64,000 nt of DNA from Acrocarpospora catenulata (GCF_018476525.1 NZ_JAHCST010000041.1:1-64000); one strand, 5' to 3'. Positions 8,532 through 17,867 are shown, counted from the first letter of the stretch. Notes: a model not told the origin generated them from the letters alone. Program-made: numbers and translations.

Positions 8532-8816
8532 ATGCCACGCAGGGGCTACCCTCCGGAGTTCCGTCGCAAGGTGTCGGATCTGGTAGAGGCGGGGCGTACG
8601 GTCCGGGACATCGCTCGTGATCTGGGGATCAGCGAGCAGACTGTCTATGTATGGCGCAAGCAGGACCTGATCGACAAGGGCCAGTTGCCCGGCGTCACTT
8701 CGAGCGAACAGGTCGAGCTGCCGGCCACCCACAATCGGATCCACGAACTGGAGACCGAGCTGGCCGTCACCAAGCGGGCGATCGAGCTGGTGCGAGGGGT
8801 GGTGCCCCCCAAATAA
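8532..8816 (+). CDS. IS3-family transposase OrfA (helix-turn-helix)
   Basis: A 94-residue protein with an HTH_Tnp_1-type domain: YPPEFRRKVSDLVEAGRTVR, then DIARDLGISEQTVYVWRKQ as the recognition helix region, followed by a heptad-rich segment (about 65-90) that normally mediates OrfA-OrfB interaction. It ends at TAA 8814. In IS3 elements OrfB is made by a -1 frameshift; here orfB continues in the same phase behind two stop codons, so the normal fusion product does not look possible. Confidence 0.8.
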   Translation: MPRRGYPPEFRRKVSDLVEAGRTVRDIARDLGISEQTVYVWRKQDLIDKGQLPGVTSSEQVELPATHNRIHELETELAVTKRAIELVRGVVPPK

Positions 8817-8822
8817 AGGTGA

Positions 8823-9661
8823 TTCGAAGCAATCGCGGTGATGGCCGGCGAAGGCATGCCCGTCCAGGTCGCCTGCCGGGTGCTGGGCTACTTCGCCTGG
8901 CGCGGCCGATCGCCTTCGCCCCGCTCGCTGCGGCATGCCTGGTTGACCGAACGGATCAAGCAGATCCACGCTGCCTCCCGTGGCACCTACGGTGCTCGCC
9001 GCGTCCATGCTGAGCTCACCTTGGGCAGCGGCCTGATCGTCGCTCACTGCACTGTGAGATGCTCATGCGGCGCCACGGGATCTGCGGCCTGCCCGGCAAT
9101 CGGCGCCGCCGCCCGATCCCGCAGGTGCCGACCGCTACTGACCTGGTCGACCGGGACTTCCACCGAGATGCGCCGAACAAGTTATGGGTTACCGACATCA
9201 CCGAACATCCCACTCGGGAGGGCAAGGTCTGCTGCTCTGTCGTGCTGGATGTCTATTCCCGCCGTGTCGTCGGCTGGTTGATCGACTCAACCCAGACCGC
9301 GACGCTGGTCACCAACGCGCTCGGCATGGCCATTCAGAACCGGGCACAAGAGCCGGGCGGCCTGATCCACTCCGATCACGGGGTGCAGGGTGGATTCACC
9401 CGCCGCGCCCATGAGTCCGGCCTGGTGCCGTCGATGGGGTCGATCGGCGACTGCTTCGACAACGCGGTCATCGAGTCGTTCTGGGGGCGTATGCAGGTCG
9501 AAATGCTCATCCGACAACGGTGGAAGACCCGCATCGAACTCGCCAACGCGATCTTCGACTACCTTGAGATCTTCCGCAACCGGCAACGCCGTCACAGCGC
9601 CCTCGGGATGCGCACACCCATCGAATACGAGTTGCTTTACCCAACCCGCCAACCGGCATGA
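8823..9661 (+). pseudogene. IS3-family transposase OrfB, frameshifted
   Basis: DDE integrase-fold transposase (rve). The first part, to about 9056, reads FEAIAVMAGEGMPVQVACRVLG...; the rest resumes one base out of phase at 9059 (MLMRRHGICGLPGNRRRR), which a single-base loss between GTG 9054 and ATG 9059 explains. The catalytic residues are all in the second part: Asp in WVTDITEH, Asp in IHSDHGVQ and Glu in NAVIESFWGR. Relatives usually have about five more residues (V-S-x-S-G) between CRVLG and YxAWR; they are absent here, suggesting a second in-frame loss. The copy is presumably dead. Confidence 0.85.
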
Positions 9662-9811
9662 AGTCCAGCAACGTGACTCTACGCAACACGAGGCACATCA
9701 GATTCATCTCGGTGAGATGAGTGCTTCGTCGCGATGGAGCCGATCAGTCGTTGGACAGTGCCGTTCGCCAGTTATTGAAGCGTGATCGGAGCAGGCGAAC
9801 CCCTGGCTCAG

Positions 9812-10384
9812 TCATGCCGTAGGCGAGGAATTCGCTTCGGGGTAGAGCTCCAGGGCGGAGAGCATCTGTGCGAAGACGGTTCGGTCGAAGCCGAGGTCGC
9901 GGGATGCGGCGAGGTCCAGTAGGCGTTCGCGGGTGAACCGGCCGCTGGTCAGAAGGGCGTCGATGTCTATGAAGTCACGGACCTCGGCTCGGGTGAAGAG
10001 GGCTTCGACCTTGCCTCCCGCGACGTCGTCGAGGTGGACGACAGGGCCGATCTCCATGGTGACCGGTGGATGTGAGCGAAGGTCGGCGGCCAGTTCCACT
10101 TTGCTGGTTCGGCCTGTGGCTGGCTGGGAGACAGTGAGTCGTACGAACTGGGGGCTGTCGACGTCAACTTTGATCACCAGGTCGTGTTCGATGTAGGCGT
10201 CGCAGATCTTCGTGACTCCCTCGGCGAAGTCGTTGCGGACGCTGGAGGTGAACAGGTCGATGTCCTCGCTGGGCCGCTGGAGCACGCCTTGAGCTTGTAC
10301 GGCATACCCGCCAGCGAGAGCGAAACCATAATCGGCGGCTGCCTGCAGGGCTATTTGGGCCAGGAGACGGTGGAAGTCATCCAT
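9812..10384 (-). CDS. AbiEii-like nucleotidyltransferase (probable toxin)
   Basis: A 190-residue nucleotidyltransferase of the AbiEii/AbiGii toxin family. The fold signature is intact: ALAGGYAVQ (Gly25-Gly26) followed by the metal motif SEDIDLF (Asp41 and Asp43), then KVELAADLR with a probable third acidic residue. Known relatives are toxins of type IV systems or tRNA-modifying toxins in phage-defence modules. ATG 10384 is shared with the TAA stop of the upstream gene (TAATG), so the two are translationally coupled. Located inside the tRNA-Thr element, consistent with a maintenance or defence cargo. Confidence 0.8.
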   Translation of the reverse strand: MDDFHRLLAQIALQAAADYGFALAGGYAVQAQGVLQRPSEDIDLFTSSVRNDFAEGVTKICDAYIEHDLVIKVDVDSPQFVRLTVSQPATGRTSKVELAADLRSHPPVTMEIGPVVHLDDVAGGKVEALFTRAEVRDFIDIDALLTSGRFTRERLLDLAASRDLGFDRTVFAQMLSALELYPEANSSPTA

Positions 10385-10704
10385 TAGGCGGCTTGGCGTT
10401 GAAGCTCGGGGAACCGGTCGAGCCACAGGGCGCGGACGCGGGGAGGCAAGATCAGTTGAGGCCAGAGTTCGCGCAGGAGCGAGGCGTTGAGGAAGCGTCG
10501 TAGGTCGTCAGGCGTGGCGCTTTCCCGGATCACTCGCATGTACAGCAGTCGTGCATCAGCGATCCGGTCTAGGTGGTAGCGGCGCTCTGGCCCCCAGTCG
10601 AGGTGTCTGGGAAGCGTGATGATACCCGCGACTGGCCCGGTGAGCTCTTCCAATGACGCGGGAACGACGTAAGGGCGGATCGCTCCGTATCCCCTGGCTT
10701 CCAT
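10384..10704 (-). CDS. Small partner protein of the AbiEii-like gene (possible antitoxin)
   Basis: A 106-residue basic protein rich in Arg, Leu and Pro (ARGYGAIRPYVVPASLEELT near the start, LHLDRIADARLLYMRVIRES-like helices in the middle). I recognise it only as the small protein that sits in front of AbiEii-like genes in actinomycetes; no helix-turn-helix is evident. Position, TAATG overlap and size suggest the antitoxin or regulator of the pair. Start ATG 10704 has GGAAGC just upstream. Confidence 0.6.
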   Translation of the reverse strand: MEARGYGAIRPYVVPASLEELTGPVAGIITLPRHLDWGPERRYHLDRIADARLLYMRVIRESATPDDLRRFLNASLLRELWPQLILPPRVRALWLDRFPELQRQAA

Positions 10705-10742
10705 GCTTCCAGTGTGACCGATTCAAGGCCAGTCGTCAGGTC

Positions 10743-10767
10743 GATCTTGCTAACACGGTTGCTAACA
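10743..10767 (+). repeat. Paired TTGCTAACA arm-like repeat, right copy
   Basis: GATCTTGCTAACAC, GG, TTGCTAACA: same strand and spacing as 8308-8332, with two differences. It lies about 90 bases inside the right att core. Confidence 0.55.
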
Positions 10768-10856
10768 ACAGCCCTGGACACGTGTGGACCGTCCCGGAGT
10801 GATCGTGACCGGGGCATTCTGACAGTTGTGGACGGCGATGGACGAGCTTGATTTCA

Positions 10857-10900
10857 CTTGTAAACAGAAGGTCTGGGGTTCGATTCCCCAAGGCGGCTCC
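10857..10900 (+). repeat. attR-like core: second 44-bp copy of the tRNA-Thr 3' half
   Basis: Identical to 8198-8241. The 5' half of the tRNA is absent, so this is a recombination scar and not a gene. It marks the distal end of the integrated element. Confidence 0.88.
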
Positions 10901-10908
10901 AATGCGAA

Positions 10909-12240
<1,332 letters not shown>

Positions 12241-12325
12241 GTCCTCTCAGCCTGCCCCGATCCGGGACAGCAGGGCAGATCATCCTGGTGTGGTAACCGT
12301 TGGCGATCTGACGCGGTGCTGGAAG

Positions 12326-12362
12326 GGAAATGCGCCCGTCCTCCGGGGACGGGCGCATTTCC
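12326..12362. terminator. Bidirectional terminator
   Basis: Perfect 16-bp stem GGAAATGCGCCCGTCC / GGACGGGCGCATTTCC with loop TCCGG, between the convergent genes ending at 12240 and 12369. Confidence 0.9.
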
Positions 12363-12368
12363 GTGGGG

Positions 12369-14828
12369 TCACATGTCCACGACGGGGCTGCCGGGGAGGC
12401 AGCGGGCGGGGACCTCGTTGCCGTTGCAGCTCTTGAGGATGTGGATGATTTGGGGGTCGTGGTCGCTGGCTTGGTCGGAGAATTCGGCGTTGATGTGGAC
12501 GACGCCGTAGGCGTAGCCCTTGATGGAGGGGCTGATGAGGATGTGGTCGAGGACCTGGGAGTTGCCGTCGAAGAGGTAGCTGTAGCGCTGGTCGGCGGGG
12601 AGGGTGTCGATCAGGGTCTTGAGTAGGGCGCCGTCGTCGGTGATCGTCTGGAGGGCGGGGCTGAACTGGTAGTCGTTCAGATCACCCAGGACGACGACGC
12701 GGGCGCGGCCGGCGGTCTTCGTGGCGAGGTCCTGGACGAAGTCGCGGACCTCGGTGGCCTGCTTGACGCGCTGGACCTCGCTGCCGCGGACCGGGGGCTG
12801 CACGGCTGCGGTCAGGGGGTGGTCGCCACCCTTGGAGTTGAAGTGGTTGGCGATGACGAACAGCTGCTTGTTTTCGTCGTCCAGGAACTCGCCGACGAGC
12901 GGCTTGCGGCTGGAGGTCCAGGCGTCGCTCGTCGGGTTGATCCGGCCGGGTGAGACCGACAGTGAGATCTGGTTGCTGTTCGGGTTGGCGTTCGGGTTAT
13001 TGCTGACCACGGACACGGCCGTGTTGGCGTCGCCGCCGGGGCGGTCGACGAACGTCACGCGCGCGGGGTTGAACAGGAACACTTGGCGGATGTTGCCGCC
13101 GGGCTCGCCGCCGTCGGTGCCGTTGTTCGGGTCGATGGAGCGCCAATCGTACGCAGGTCCGCCTGCAGCCTGGATCGCCGCGATGAACTTCGTGACGGTC
13201 TCGTCGGCCGCGACGACGCCGTTGTTAGTGGCGCCGTTGTTGTCCTGGATCTCCTCCAAGGCGATGATGTCGGGCGCGCCGAGGTTGACGACGACCCCCT
13301 CGGCCAGCCGCGTGAACTTGGCGGCAGGGTTGGTGGCGGCGAGGTTCTCGACGTTGTAGGTGGCGACGGACAGATCGCCCTTCTTCTTCGGCGGGAGCAC
13401 CTTCTGGCGCTTGAGGCCGCCCTCGGTGATCGTGCCCAGCTGGGTGGCCTGCAGGACGTACCCACCGAACGACTGGTAGTCGAGCACGCCGGTGGTGCCG
13501 GCGGCCAGTGTGGAGCCGACGTTGGCGGCGGGCGCGCCGTTCAGCGCGAGGATCATCAGGCGGCCGCTGTTCGGGTCGTCGTAGTTCTTGTAGACGGTAC
13601 CGCCGCGTGGGGTCGGGTTCTGGCCGGGTTTGAGCGTCACCCACAGCTCGGAGAACTCGGTGTTGACCGGGCTGATCAGGCGGGTGTCCTGGGCGACGGT
13701 GATCCGCATGCCCTCGTGGACCTCCAGCCAGTCCAGCACGTACGAGGACGGCTCCAGCGGCTGGGCCTCAAGGCTGCCGCTCTTGGTGTACGCGTTGGGT
13801 AAGGCGACCGGGACGGCCGCGGGCAGCGTGTTGCCGCCGCTGAGCCTGGTGGCGGTGATCGTGCCGCCGAGTTCGGTGAGAGACTGTGCGCCGGCGGCCG
13901 GGCGGAACTCGGTAACGCGGCCGGAGACCAGGACGGAGTCCCCGATCGCGACCGTCGGTGAGGTCGAGCCGGTGAAGACGAACAGGCCCTCGCTGGTCAG
14001 CGGGTCGGCGTCGGGGGTCGGGTCCTGGAACCAGAAACCGCGCGCGTTACCCGTCACCCGGACGGCCGTGACGATGCCCGGGACGTTCGTGACGTTCTGC
14101 CCGACGATCGGGGAGATCCGGCCCGCGCCCTGGATGTCGTGGATGCGGACGGTGCCGGGGATGGGGTCGACGGGGCCGCCCGGGTCGTCCGCGGAGACCG
14201 TAGTGCCCGCGGAGTTGGTGGCCTTGGGCACGCCGGCGGTGAAGTCGGCGGCGTTGTTGTCGGTGTCGACCATCGCTCCGGAGCGGGCGGCGGCCGTGGT
14301 GTTCGTGAGCCCGGGCGCGGCGAGCGTCTCGACGTTGGCGGTGGCGCCGTAACCGACCAGGTCCTTGACGTTTGGAGCGGTCGCGCAGGAGATGCCGCAG
14401 CCCACTAAGGGGATCTGGGCCGTGACCAGGGCGACGACGCCGGAGGTGGCCGACATCGGGATCGTTCCAATGGCGTCGGGAGTCGGCAGGTTGAGGGTGC
14501 CACCGGCGCCTGCGGCCTGCTGGATGAGGTATCTGCCGTGCGCGGGGATGCTGCCGGTCAGCGTGGTCATCTGGAACACGGCGCCTGCGGCTGAGGCGTA
14601 CTGGACGCTCCAGGTGGAGACGTCGATGGGGGCGCCGGTGGTGTTGGCCAGCTCGATGTAGTCGTTCTTGATGGTCGCTCCGGAATTGCCACCGCCGCCG
14701 TACACGGCGGAGATGACGACGTCGGTTGAGAGGGCGTTCGCGGGGCCGGGAAGTGCTGTCATGGTCGCCGCGGCCGTCAGCGGCAGGATCGCCGCCATGG
14801 TCAGCCGACGTACTCGGGGGGATGCCAC
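12369..14828 (-). CDS. Secreted ExeM/NucH-like endonuclease with lamin-tail domain
   Basis: An 819-residue exported nuclease. Signal peptide (residues 1-32, ending PGPANA), a lamin-tail domain (about 33-150: ISAVYGGGGNSGATIKNDYI, IELANTTG), an OB-fold-like stretch (about 225-330), then an endonuclease/exonuclease/phosphatase catalytic domain (about 480-800). Catalytic motifs are present: YNVENL, ALEEIQDN, VVLGDLND and SDHDP. Such enzymes degrade extracellular DNA to gain phosphate or in biofilm remodelling. GTG 14828 is preceded by AGGAG, which can pair with CTCCT right before the start (14829-14842), so initiation may be modulated. Confidence 0.9.
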   Translation of the reverse strand: MASPRVRRLTMAAILPLTAAATMTALPGPANALSTDVVISAVYGGGGNSGATIKNDYIELANTTGAPIDVSTWSVQYASAAGAVFQMTTLTGSIPAHGRYLIQQAAGAGGTLNLPTPDAIGTIPMSATSGVVALVTAQIPLVGCGISCATAPNVKDLVGYGATANVETLAAPGLTNTTAAARSGAMVDTDNNAADFTAGVPKATNSAGTTVSADDPGGPVDPIPGTVRIHDIQGAGRISPIVGQNVTNVPGIVTAVRVTGNARGFWFQDPTPDADPLTSEGLFVFTGSTSPTVAIGDSVLVSGRVTEFRPAAGAQSLTELGGTITATRLSGGNTLPAAVPVALPNAYTKSGSLEAQPLEPSSYVLDWLEVHEGMRITVAQDTRLISPVNTEFSELWVTLKPGQNPTPRGGTVYKNYDDPNSGRLMILALNGAPAANVGSTLAAGTTGVLDYQSFGGYVLQATQLGTITEGGLKRQKVLPPKKKGDLSVATYNVENLAATNPAAKFTRLAEGVVVNLGAPDIIALEEIQDNNGATNNGVVAADETVTKFIAAIQAAGGPAYDWRSIDPNNGTDGGEPGGNIRQVFLFNPARVTFVDRPGGDANTAVSVVSNNPNANPNSNQISLSVSPGRINPTSDAWTSSRKPLVGEFLDDENKQLFVIANHFNSKGGDHPLTAAVQPPVRGSEVQRVKQATEVRDFVQDLATKTAGRARVVVLGDLNDYQFSPALQTITDDGALLKTLIDTLPADQRYSYLFDGNSQVLDHILISPSIKGYAYGVVHINAEFSDQASDHDPQIIHILKSCNGNEVPARCLPGSPVVDM

Positions 14829-15207
14829 AGGAGTTTGCTCCTAGATCGGTGGGTCTCTCCAGGAGCATGAGGCCATGAAATATCGCTTGAAAAGTAGCGT
14901 TATCGACTATTTGCCTATTCGTCAGATCTGTTCCGCCGTCGCGGCCGTCCAACCACAGGGCGTGGGTCGCGATACCGTGTTCGCGGTCCAGGTTCCTTTC
15001 GGGAGACGGGGTGGCGGCGCGCCCGGTCCTTCGTCATCACCCCTGGTCAGAGGCGGACCACACCCAATTCGAAGCCGTGATGGCCAAAATCGGTTTTCCG
15101 GCATAAGCGACAATCGCCTCGACTTCCGCTGAACCCGGACGAGGAGACCCTGCGTGGGCTGTAGGAGGTCTGTCTCTGGGAGACCAAGGGCGACCTGGGG
15201 GCAGTGA
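14829..15207. other. Intergenic stretch with no recognised gene
   Basis: About 380 bases. The left part holds the 5' leader of the nuclease gene and an AT-richer promoter-like tract (14875-14930). The rest has only short overlapping frames with no ribosome site or recognisable product. Confidence 0.5.
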
Positions 15208-16641
15208 TCAAGCGTAGAGGTCGTCAAGGGTGATCAGGCGCACGTCGCTCTCTGGTTCGGTGCCGAGTTCCTGGGTGAATCCGGCGCCCGAATAACACGT
15301 GAGCACCGTGTCACGGGTGTCGTACCCCTTGGTAGTGAGCAGGTCGCGTGCACGCCGGAGCCTGGCCACATGCTCGGCTCCCATGACCCTGTCCCACTTG
15401 ACCTCGCCCAGTGAGAGAACCCGCCGCGGGCGCCCGTGATCCGCGGGCGCCAGAACAGCGACATCGACCTGGATCTGCGTGCGGTTGGCGGGATCGGGTA
15501 CGACTCCACTCCCCACCTCGCCGGCCGCGGCATCGGCATGCAGGGCGTACTCGCGGCAGAGCACCTCGACATGGGGGCCGACGACCTGCGACAGGAAGCG
15601 TGCCCTGCTGCCCCGCCACACCGTCGCCGCGTCCCCGCGCTCCAGCCGCGCCCACTCCCTGACCATGATCGCCTGATAGAACGTGATGAGCGGTTCGGCC
15701 ACCCGGTAGTAGCTCCGGTTCGGCCGGAAGAGATCGCGCTCCTTGACCAGGTGATGGCTGTCTTCCAGGACGCGGAGCGGGTGCGCGATCTCGTTGGACT
15801 TCCGCCCCACGTAGCCGGCGATCCCCCCTGACGTCGTGTTGCCGTCGGCGACGGCGGCGAGGACGGAGTGGTAGAGCGACGGGTCGCGGATCTCCATCTC
15901 CTCCGCCAACAGGTAGCGGGCCTCCCTGAACAACGGGACCTCGGCGTTCAACACGGATCTGATCACCCAGTCGTCGAGATCCGCCGGTCCGTCCGGGATA
16001 TCGCCACGGACGAACTCCTTCCGGTAGGCGGGTGTCCCACCCACCACCGCGTGGACCTGGGCCGCCAGACGCGGGTCGTCGATTCCCCAGAAGCGGGCGG
16101 CCTGGCGGTAGTCGAAGGGCCTGATGACCATTTCCAGTCCCGCACGTCCACGTAGCGGAGCCGTACCGGACAACAACCCGCCCATCACCGACATCGCCGA
16201 ACCGCAGAGCAGCACCCTGGCGGTGCTGGCGGCTCCGGAGCCGCCAGGACCCAGCTCCCGCTGGATGATCGAGGGAAGCTCCGGGGATGCCTTGACGAGA
16301 TAGGGAAACTCGTCAAAAACGACGGGCACCGCCCGATCGCGCACGACACCGAAGAGGTAGGGGATGGCGTCGATCCAATCGCGGAAGGCCGGAACGGGCG
16401 CGCCGGTGAACCTGATCAGTTCGTCCGCGAAGAGGCGCAACGCCACCGCCTCCGTCACCTCGAGCGCGGGGAAGTAGATGCCGCCCATGCTGCTCGCCAA
16501 TGCCTGCAGGAGATAACTCTTTCCCTGGCGGCGGCGGCCGCTCACCACACCGAGCCGAGCTCCCGGGCTACCTTCCGAAGCGAACGAGACCAGGCCCGCC
16601 CACTCTCGCTCACGGTCGAACACATGCTGAGGCTTCCGCAT
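15208..16641 (-). CDS. AAA-type ATPase with DUF234 C-terminal domain
   Basis: The 477-residue protein belongs to the archaeal-type STAND/AAA ATPases with a DUF234 C-terminus. Walker A is GRRRQGKS (residues 35-42), Walker B VPVVFDEFPYL, sensor LLCGSAMSVMGG; a winged-helix segment follows (TTSGGIAGYVGRKSNEIAHP). The C-terminal third has a PD-(D/E)xK-like pattern: QVDVAVLAP then LGEVKWD, suggesting a nuclease fold. The function of the family is not established; transferred and repeat-rich copies are common. It stands alone, preceded by an AT-rich inverted repeat that overlaps its promoter. Confidence 0.8.
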   Translation of the reverse strand: MRKPQHVFDREREWAGLVSFASEGSPGARLGVVSGRRRQGKSYLLQALASSMGGIYFPALEVTEAVALRLFADELIRFTGAPVPAFRDWIDAIPYLFGVVRDRAVPVVFDEFPYLVKASPELPSIIQRELGPGGSGAASTARVLLCGSAMSVMGGLLSGTAPLRGRAGLEMVIRPFDYRQAARFWGIDDPRLAAQVHAVVGGTPAYRKEFVRGDIPDGPADLDDWVIRSVLNAEVPLFREARYLLAEEMEIRDPSLYHSVLAAVADGNTTSGGIAGYVGRKSNEIAHPLRVLEDSHHLVKERDLFRPNRSYYRVAEPLITFYQAIMVREWARLERGDAATVWRGSRARFLSQVVGPHVEVLCREYALHADAAAGEVGSGVVPDPANRTQIQVDVAVLAPADHGRPRRVLSLGEVKWDRVMGAEHVARLRRARDLLTTKGYDTRDTVLTCYSGAGFTQELGTEPESDVRLITLDDLYA

Positions 16642-16646
16642 ATGTC

Positions 16647-16688
16647 GAAGTATACTTGACCGAACTAAAGTTGACTCAACTATACTTC
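16647..16688 (-). promoter_or_regulatory. Inverted repeat and probable leaderless promoter of the AAA ATPase gene
   Basis: GAAGTATACTTGA at 16647-16659 faces TCAACTATACTTC at 16676-16688, matching in 12 of 13 positions. Read on the minus strand, a -10 box TATACT (16654-16649) ends seven bases before the ATG at 16641, so transcription would start at or near the start codon; no ribosome site is seen. The inverted repeat would let a regulator cover the promoter. Confidence 0.55.
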
Positions 16689-16878
16689 ACAATCTCTTAC
16701 GAGCTGTTGTGCCGGCCGCTCGCCCTCTCGGGTCGGGGGCGACGTACCGGAGACTGCTCCGGGTAGCCGAGGGTCAGCCGCGCGATCACCCGGCGACGCC
16801 GGGCATCGGCCGTCCGTCGAGCTTTCGCCCCCGTGGCTTGGCCGATCGTGTCGGCGTATCGTGCGGCGGCGACGGCGA

Positions 16879-17325
16879 TCAGCTGGCCAGCACGGACCGG
16901 CGCGTGAGGTCTTCCGGGTTGATGTCGGCGATCTCCTGTAGCAGGCTGCGGGCGGTCTCCACTCGTTCTGCGTCGAACTGGTCGAAGATGCGAGTAGTGA
17001 CCTGGTTGATCCTCTCTCGGAGGCTCGTGTAGCGGGTGGCGCCGGCCTGGGTCAGGGAGACCACGCTGTCGCGCGTCTCGATGAGCCCGGAGTTTTCCAT
17101 GCCCGCGACGAGGTTCCGGGCGGCGGAGGCGTCCAATCCATTGGTTGCGAGTAGGTCTGTGATGACCTCCATGCGGATCGAGCCGCGTAGCCCGAGTGCG
17201 TTGAGGGTGAACCACTCCCGCATGTCGAGGTTTTCGGTGCTGAGGACCGCCGCGAGGGGAGCGGTCAGCGTGCGCTGGGCGAGCGCGAGGGCTGTGCCGA
17301 AGGGCAGCTTGGTTGCTTGTGCCAT
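16879..17325 (-). CDS. MarR-like winged-helix regulator
   Basis: A 148-residue protein with a winged-helix pattern: helical start (LALAQRTLTAPLAAVLS), a recognition region around ITDLLATNGLDASAARNLVA, a wing ENSGLIETRDSVVSLTQAG, and a long C-terminal helix for dimerisation. It fits the MarR superfamily, though the HTH core is less typical than in its neighbour. Ribosome site AGGAGGG precedes ATG 17325. It is divergent from another MarR gene, with two near-identical palindromes between them. Confidence 0.75.
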   Translation of the reverse strand: MAQATKLPFGTALALAQRTLTAPLAAVLSTENLDMREWFTLNALGLRGSIRMEVITDLLATNGLDASAARNLVAGMENSGLIETRDSVVSLTQAGATRYTSLRERINQVTTRIFDQFDAERVETARSLLQEIADINPEDLTRRSVLAS

Positions 17326-17343
17326 GATGTCCCTCCTAGATTA

Positions 17344-17357
17344 GACAGGTACCTGTC
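17344..17357. promoter_or_regulatory. Operator palindrome 1 of the divergent MarR pair
   Basis: GACAGGTACCTGTC, a perfect 14-bp palindrome between the divergent MarR-like genes. A sister site lies 28 bases on, which puts both on nearly the same face of the helix. Confidence 0.75.
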
Positions 17358-17371
17358 CAAGCTAGGAGAAA

Positions 17372-17385
17372 GACAGGAGCCTGTC
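17372..17385. promoter_or_regulatory. Operator palindrome 2 of the divergent MarR pair
   Basis: GACAGGAGCCTGTC: same arms as site 1 with an imperfect centre. It contains the only ribosome-site-like bases (CAGGAG) of the downstream TTG-started gene, so bound regulator would block that gene. Confidence 0.72.
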
Positions 17386-17389
17386 AATC

Positions 17390-17836
17390 TTGTCGGTATC
17401 AGATACCCCTAAGCCGCTCGTTGGTCTGCTGCTCCGCCTGGCCGCCCAGCAATGGGGGTCCGATATGGATGCTGCGCTGCAGGCCCATGGAGTCGAGGGC
17501 CTCACCCCTGCGCATGCCCAGGTCATCCCCTTCGTTCCCCCGGAGGGGATCCAGGTCGGCGAGTTGGCACGGTTGGCCAAGGTGCGCAAACAGTCGATGG
17601 CGCAGTCCGTCGAGTTGCTGGTCGCCTCCGGATACGTGACGCGACGCCCTGACCCCAACGACGGCCGGGCCAGCCTGATCTTCCTCACCGACAAGGGCCG
17701 CGCACTCGGGCCGGCCTCGCGCAGCGCCGGCGATCAGGTCGAGGAGAACTGGGCTGCCGTCGTGGGTCGCGACGACATCGAACACCTGCGCCGGACCCTC
17801 ATGCGTCTGCTCCAGTTCGGGTCTCATGACCAGTGA
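17390..17836 (+). CDS. MarR family transcriptional regulator
   Basis: The 148-residue protein has the full MarR core: LTPAHAQVIPFVPPEGIQVG, recognition helix LARLAKVRKQSMAQSVELL, and the wing GYVTRRPDPNDGRASLIFLT with the family's D-x-R-D/N-x-R-like signature, then a C-terminal dimer helix. TTG 17390 is the likely start, about 10 bases after CAGGAG. Its promoter region holds two copies of GACAGGnnCCTGTC, so auto- or cross-regulation with the divergent gene is likely. No efflux pump or enzyme is in its transcription unit, so the regulated function is unknown. Confidence 0.88.
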   Translation: MSVSDTPKPLVGLLLRLAAQQWGSDMDAALQAHGVEGLTPAHAQVIPFVPPEGIQVGELARLAKVRKQSMAQSVELLVASGYVTRRPDPNDGRASLIFLTDKGRALGPASRSAGDQVEENWAAVVGRDDIEHLRRTLMRLLQFGSHDQ

Positions 17837-17867
17837 CGCGTGATCCAAGCTGGTGGAGGACACCGCG

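Larger units (their letters stand above)
8461..9700 (+). mobile_element. Degenerate IS3-family insertion sequence
   Basis: 1,240 bp with imperfect terminal inverted repeats: left TGATGTGCCCCGCCTTCCGT, right (reverse complement) TGATGTGCCTCGTGTTGCGT, ending in the TG...CA typical of IS3. It holds orfA and a broken orfB. I see no target duplication (ACC on the left, GAT on the right), and the integrase it interrupts does not resume on the right, so a deletion next to the element is likely. Confidence 0.85.

Noticed and set aside
9701-9811. Rest of the integrase right of the IS
   Set aside because: No tyrosine-recombinase residues can be read in any frame; only a 32-codon frame of no known type is present.
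10857-10900. Second tRNA-Thr gene
   Set aside because: Only the 3' half is present; the D-arm and 5' acceptor strand are missing.
14922-15227. 101-codon minus-strand frame between the nuclease and ATPase genes
   Set aside because: Composition is not gene-like, no ribosome site, and it overlaps the end of the ATPase gene in another phase.
16697-17215. 172-codon minus-strand frame overlapping the MarR-like gene
   Set aside because: It is Arg/His/Pro-rich shadow sequence; the MarR-like frame has a ribosome site and fold pattern.
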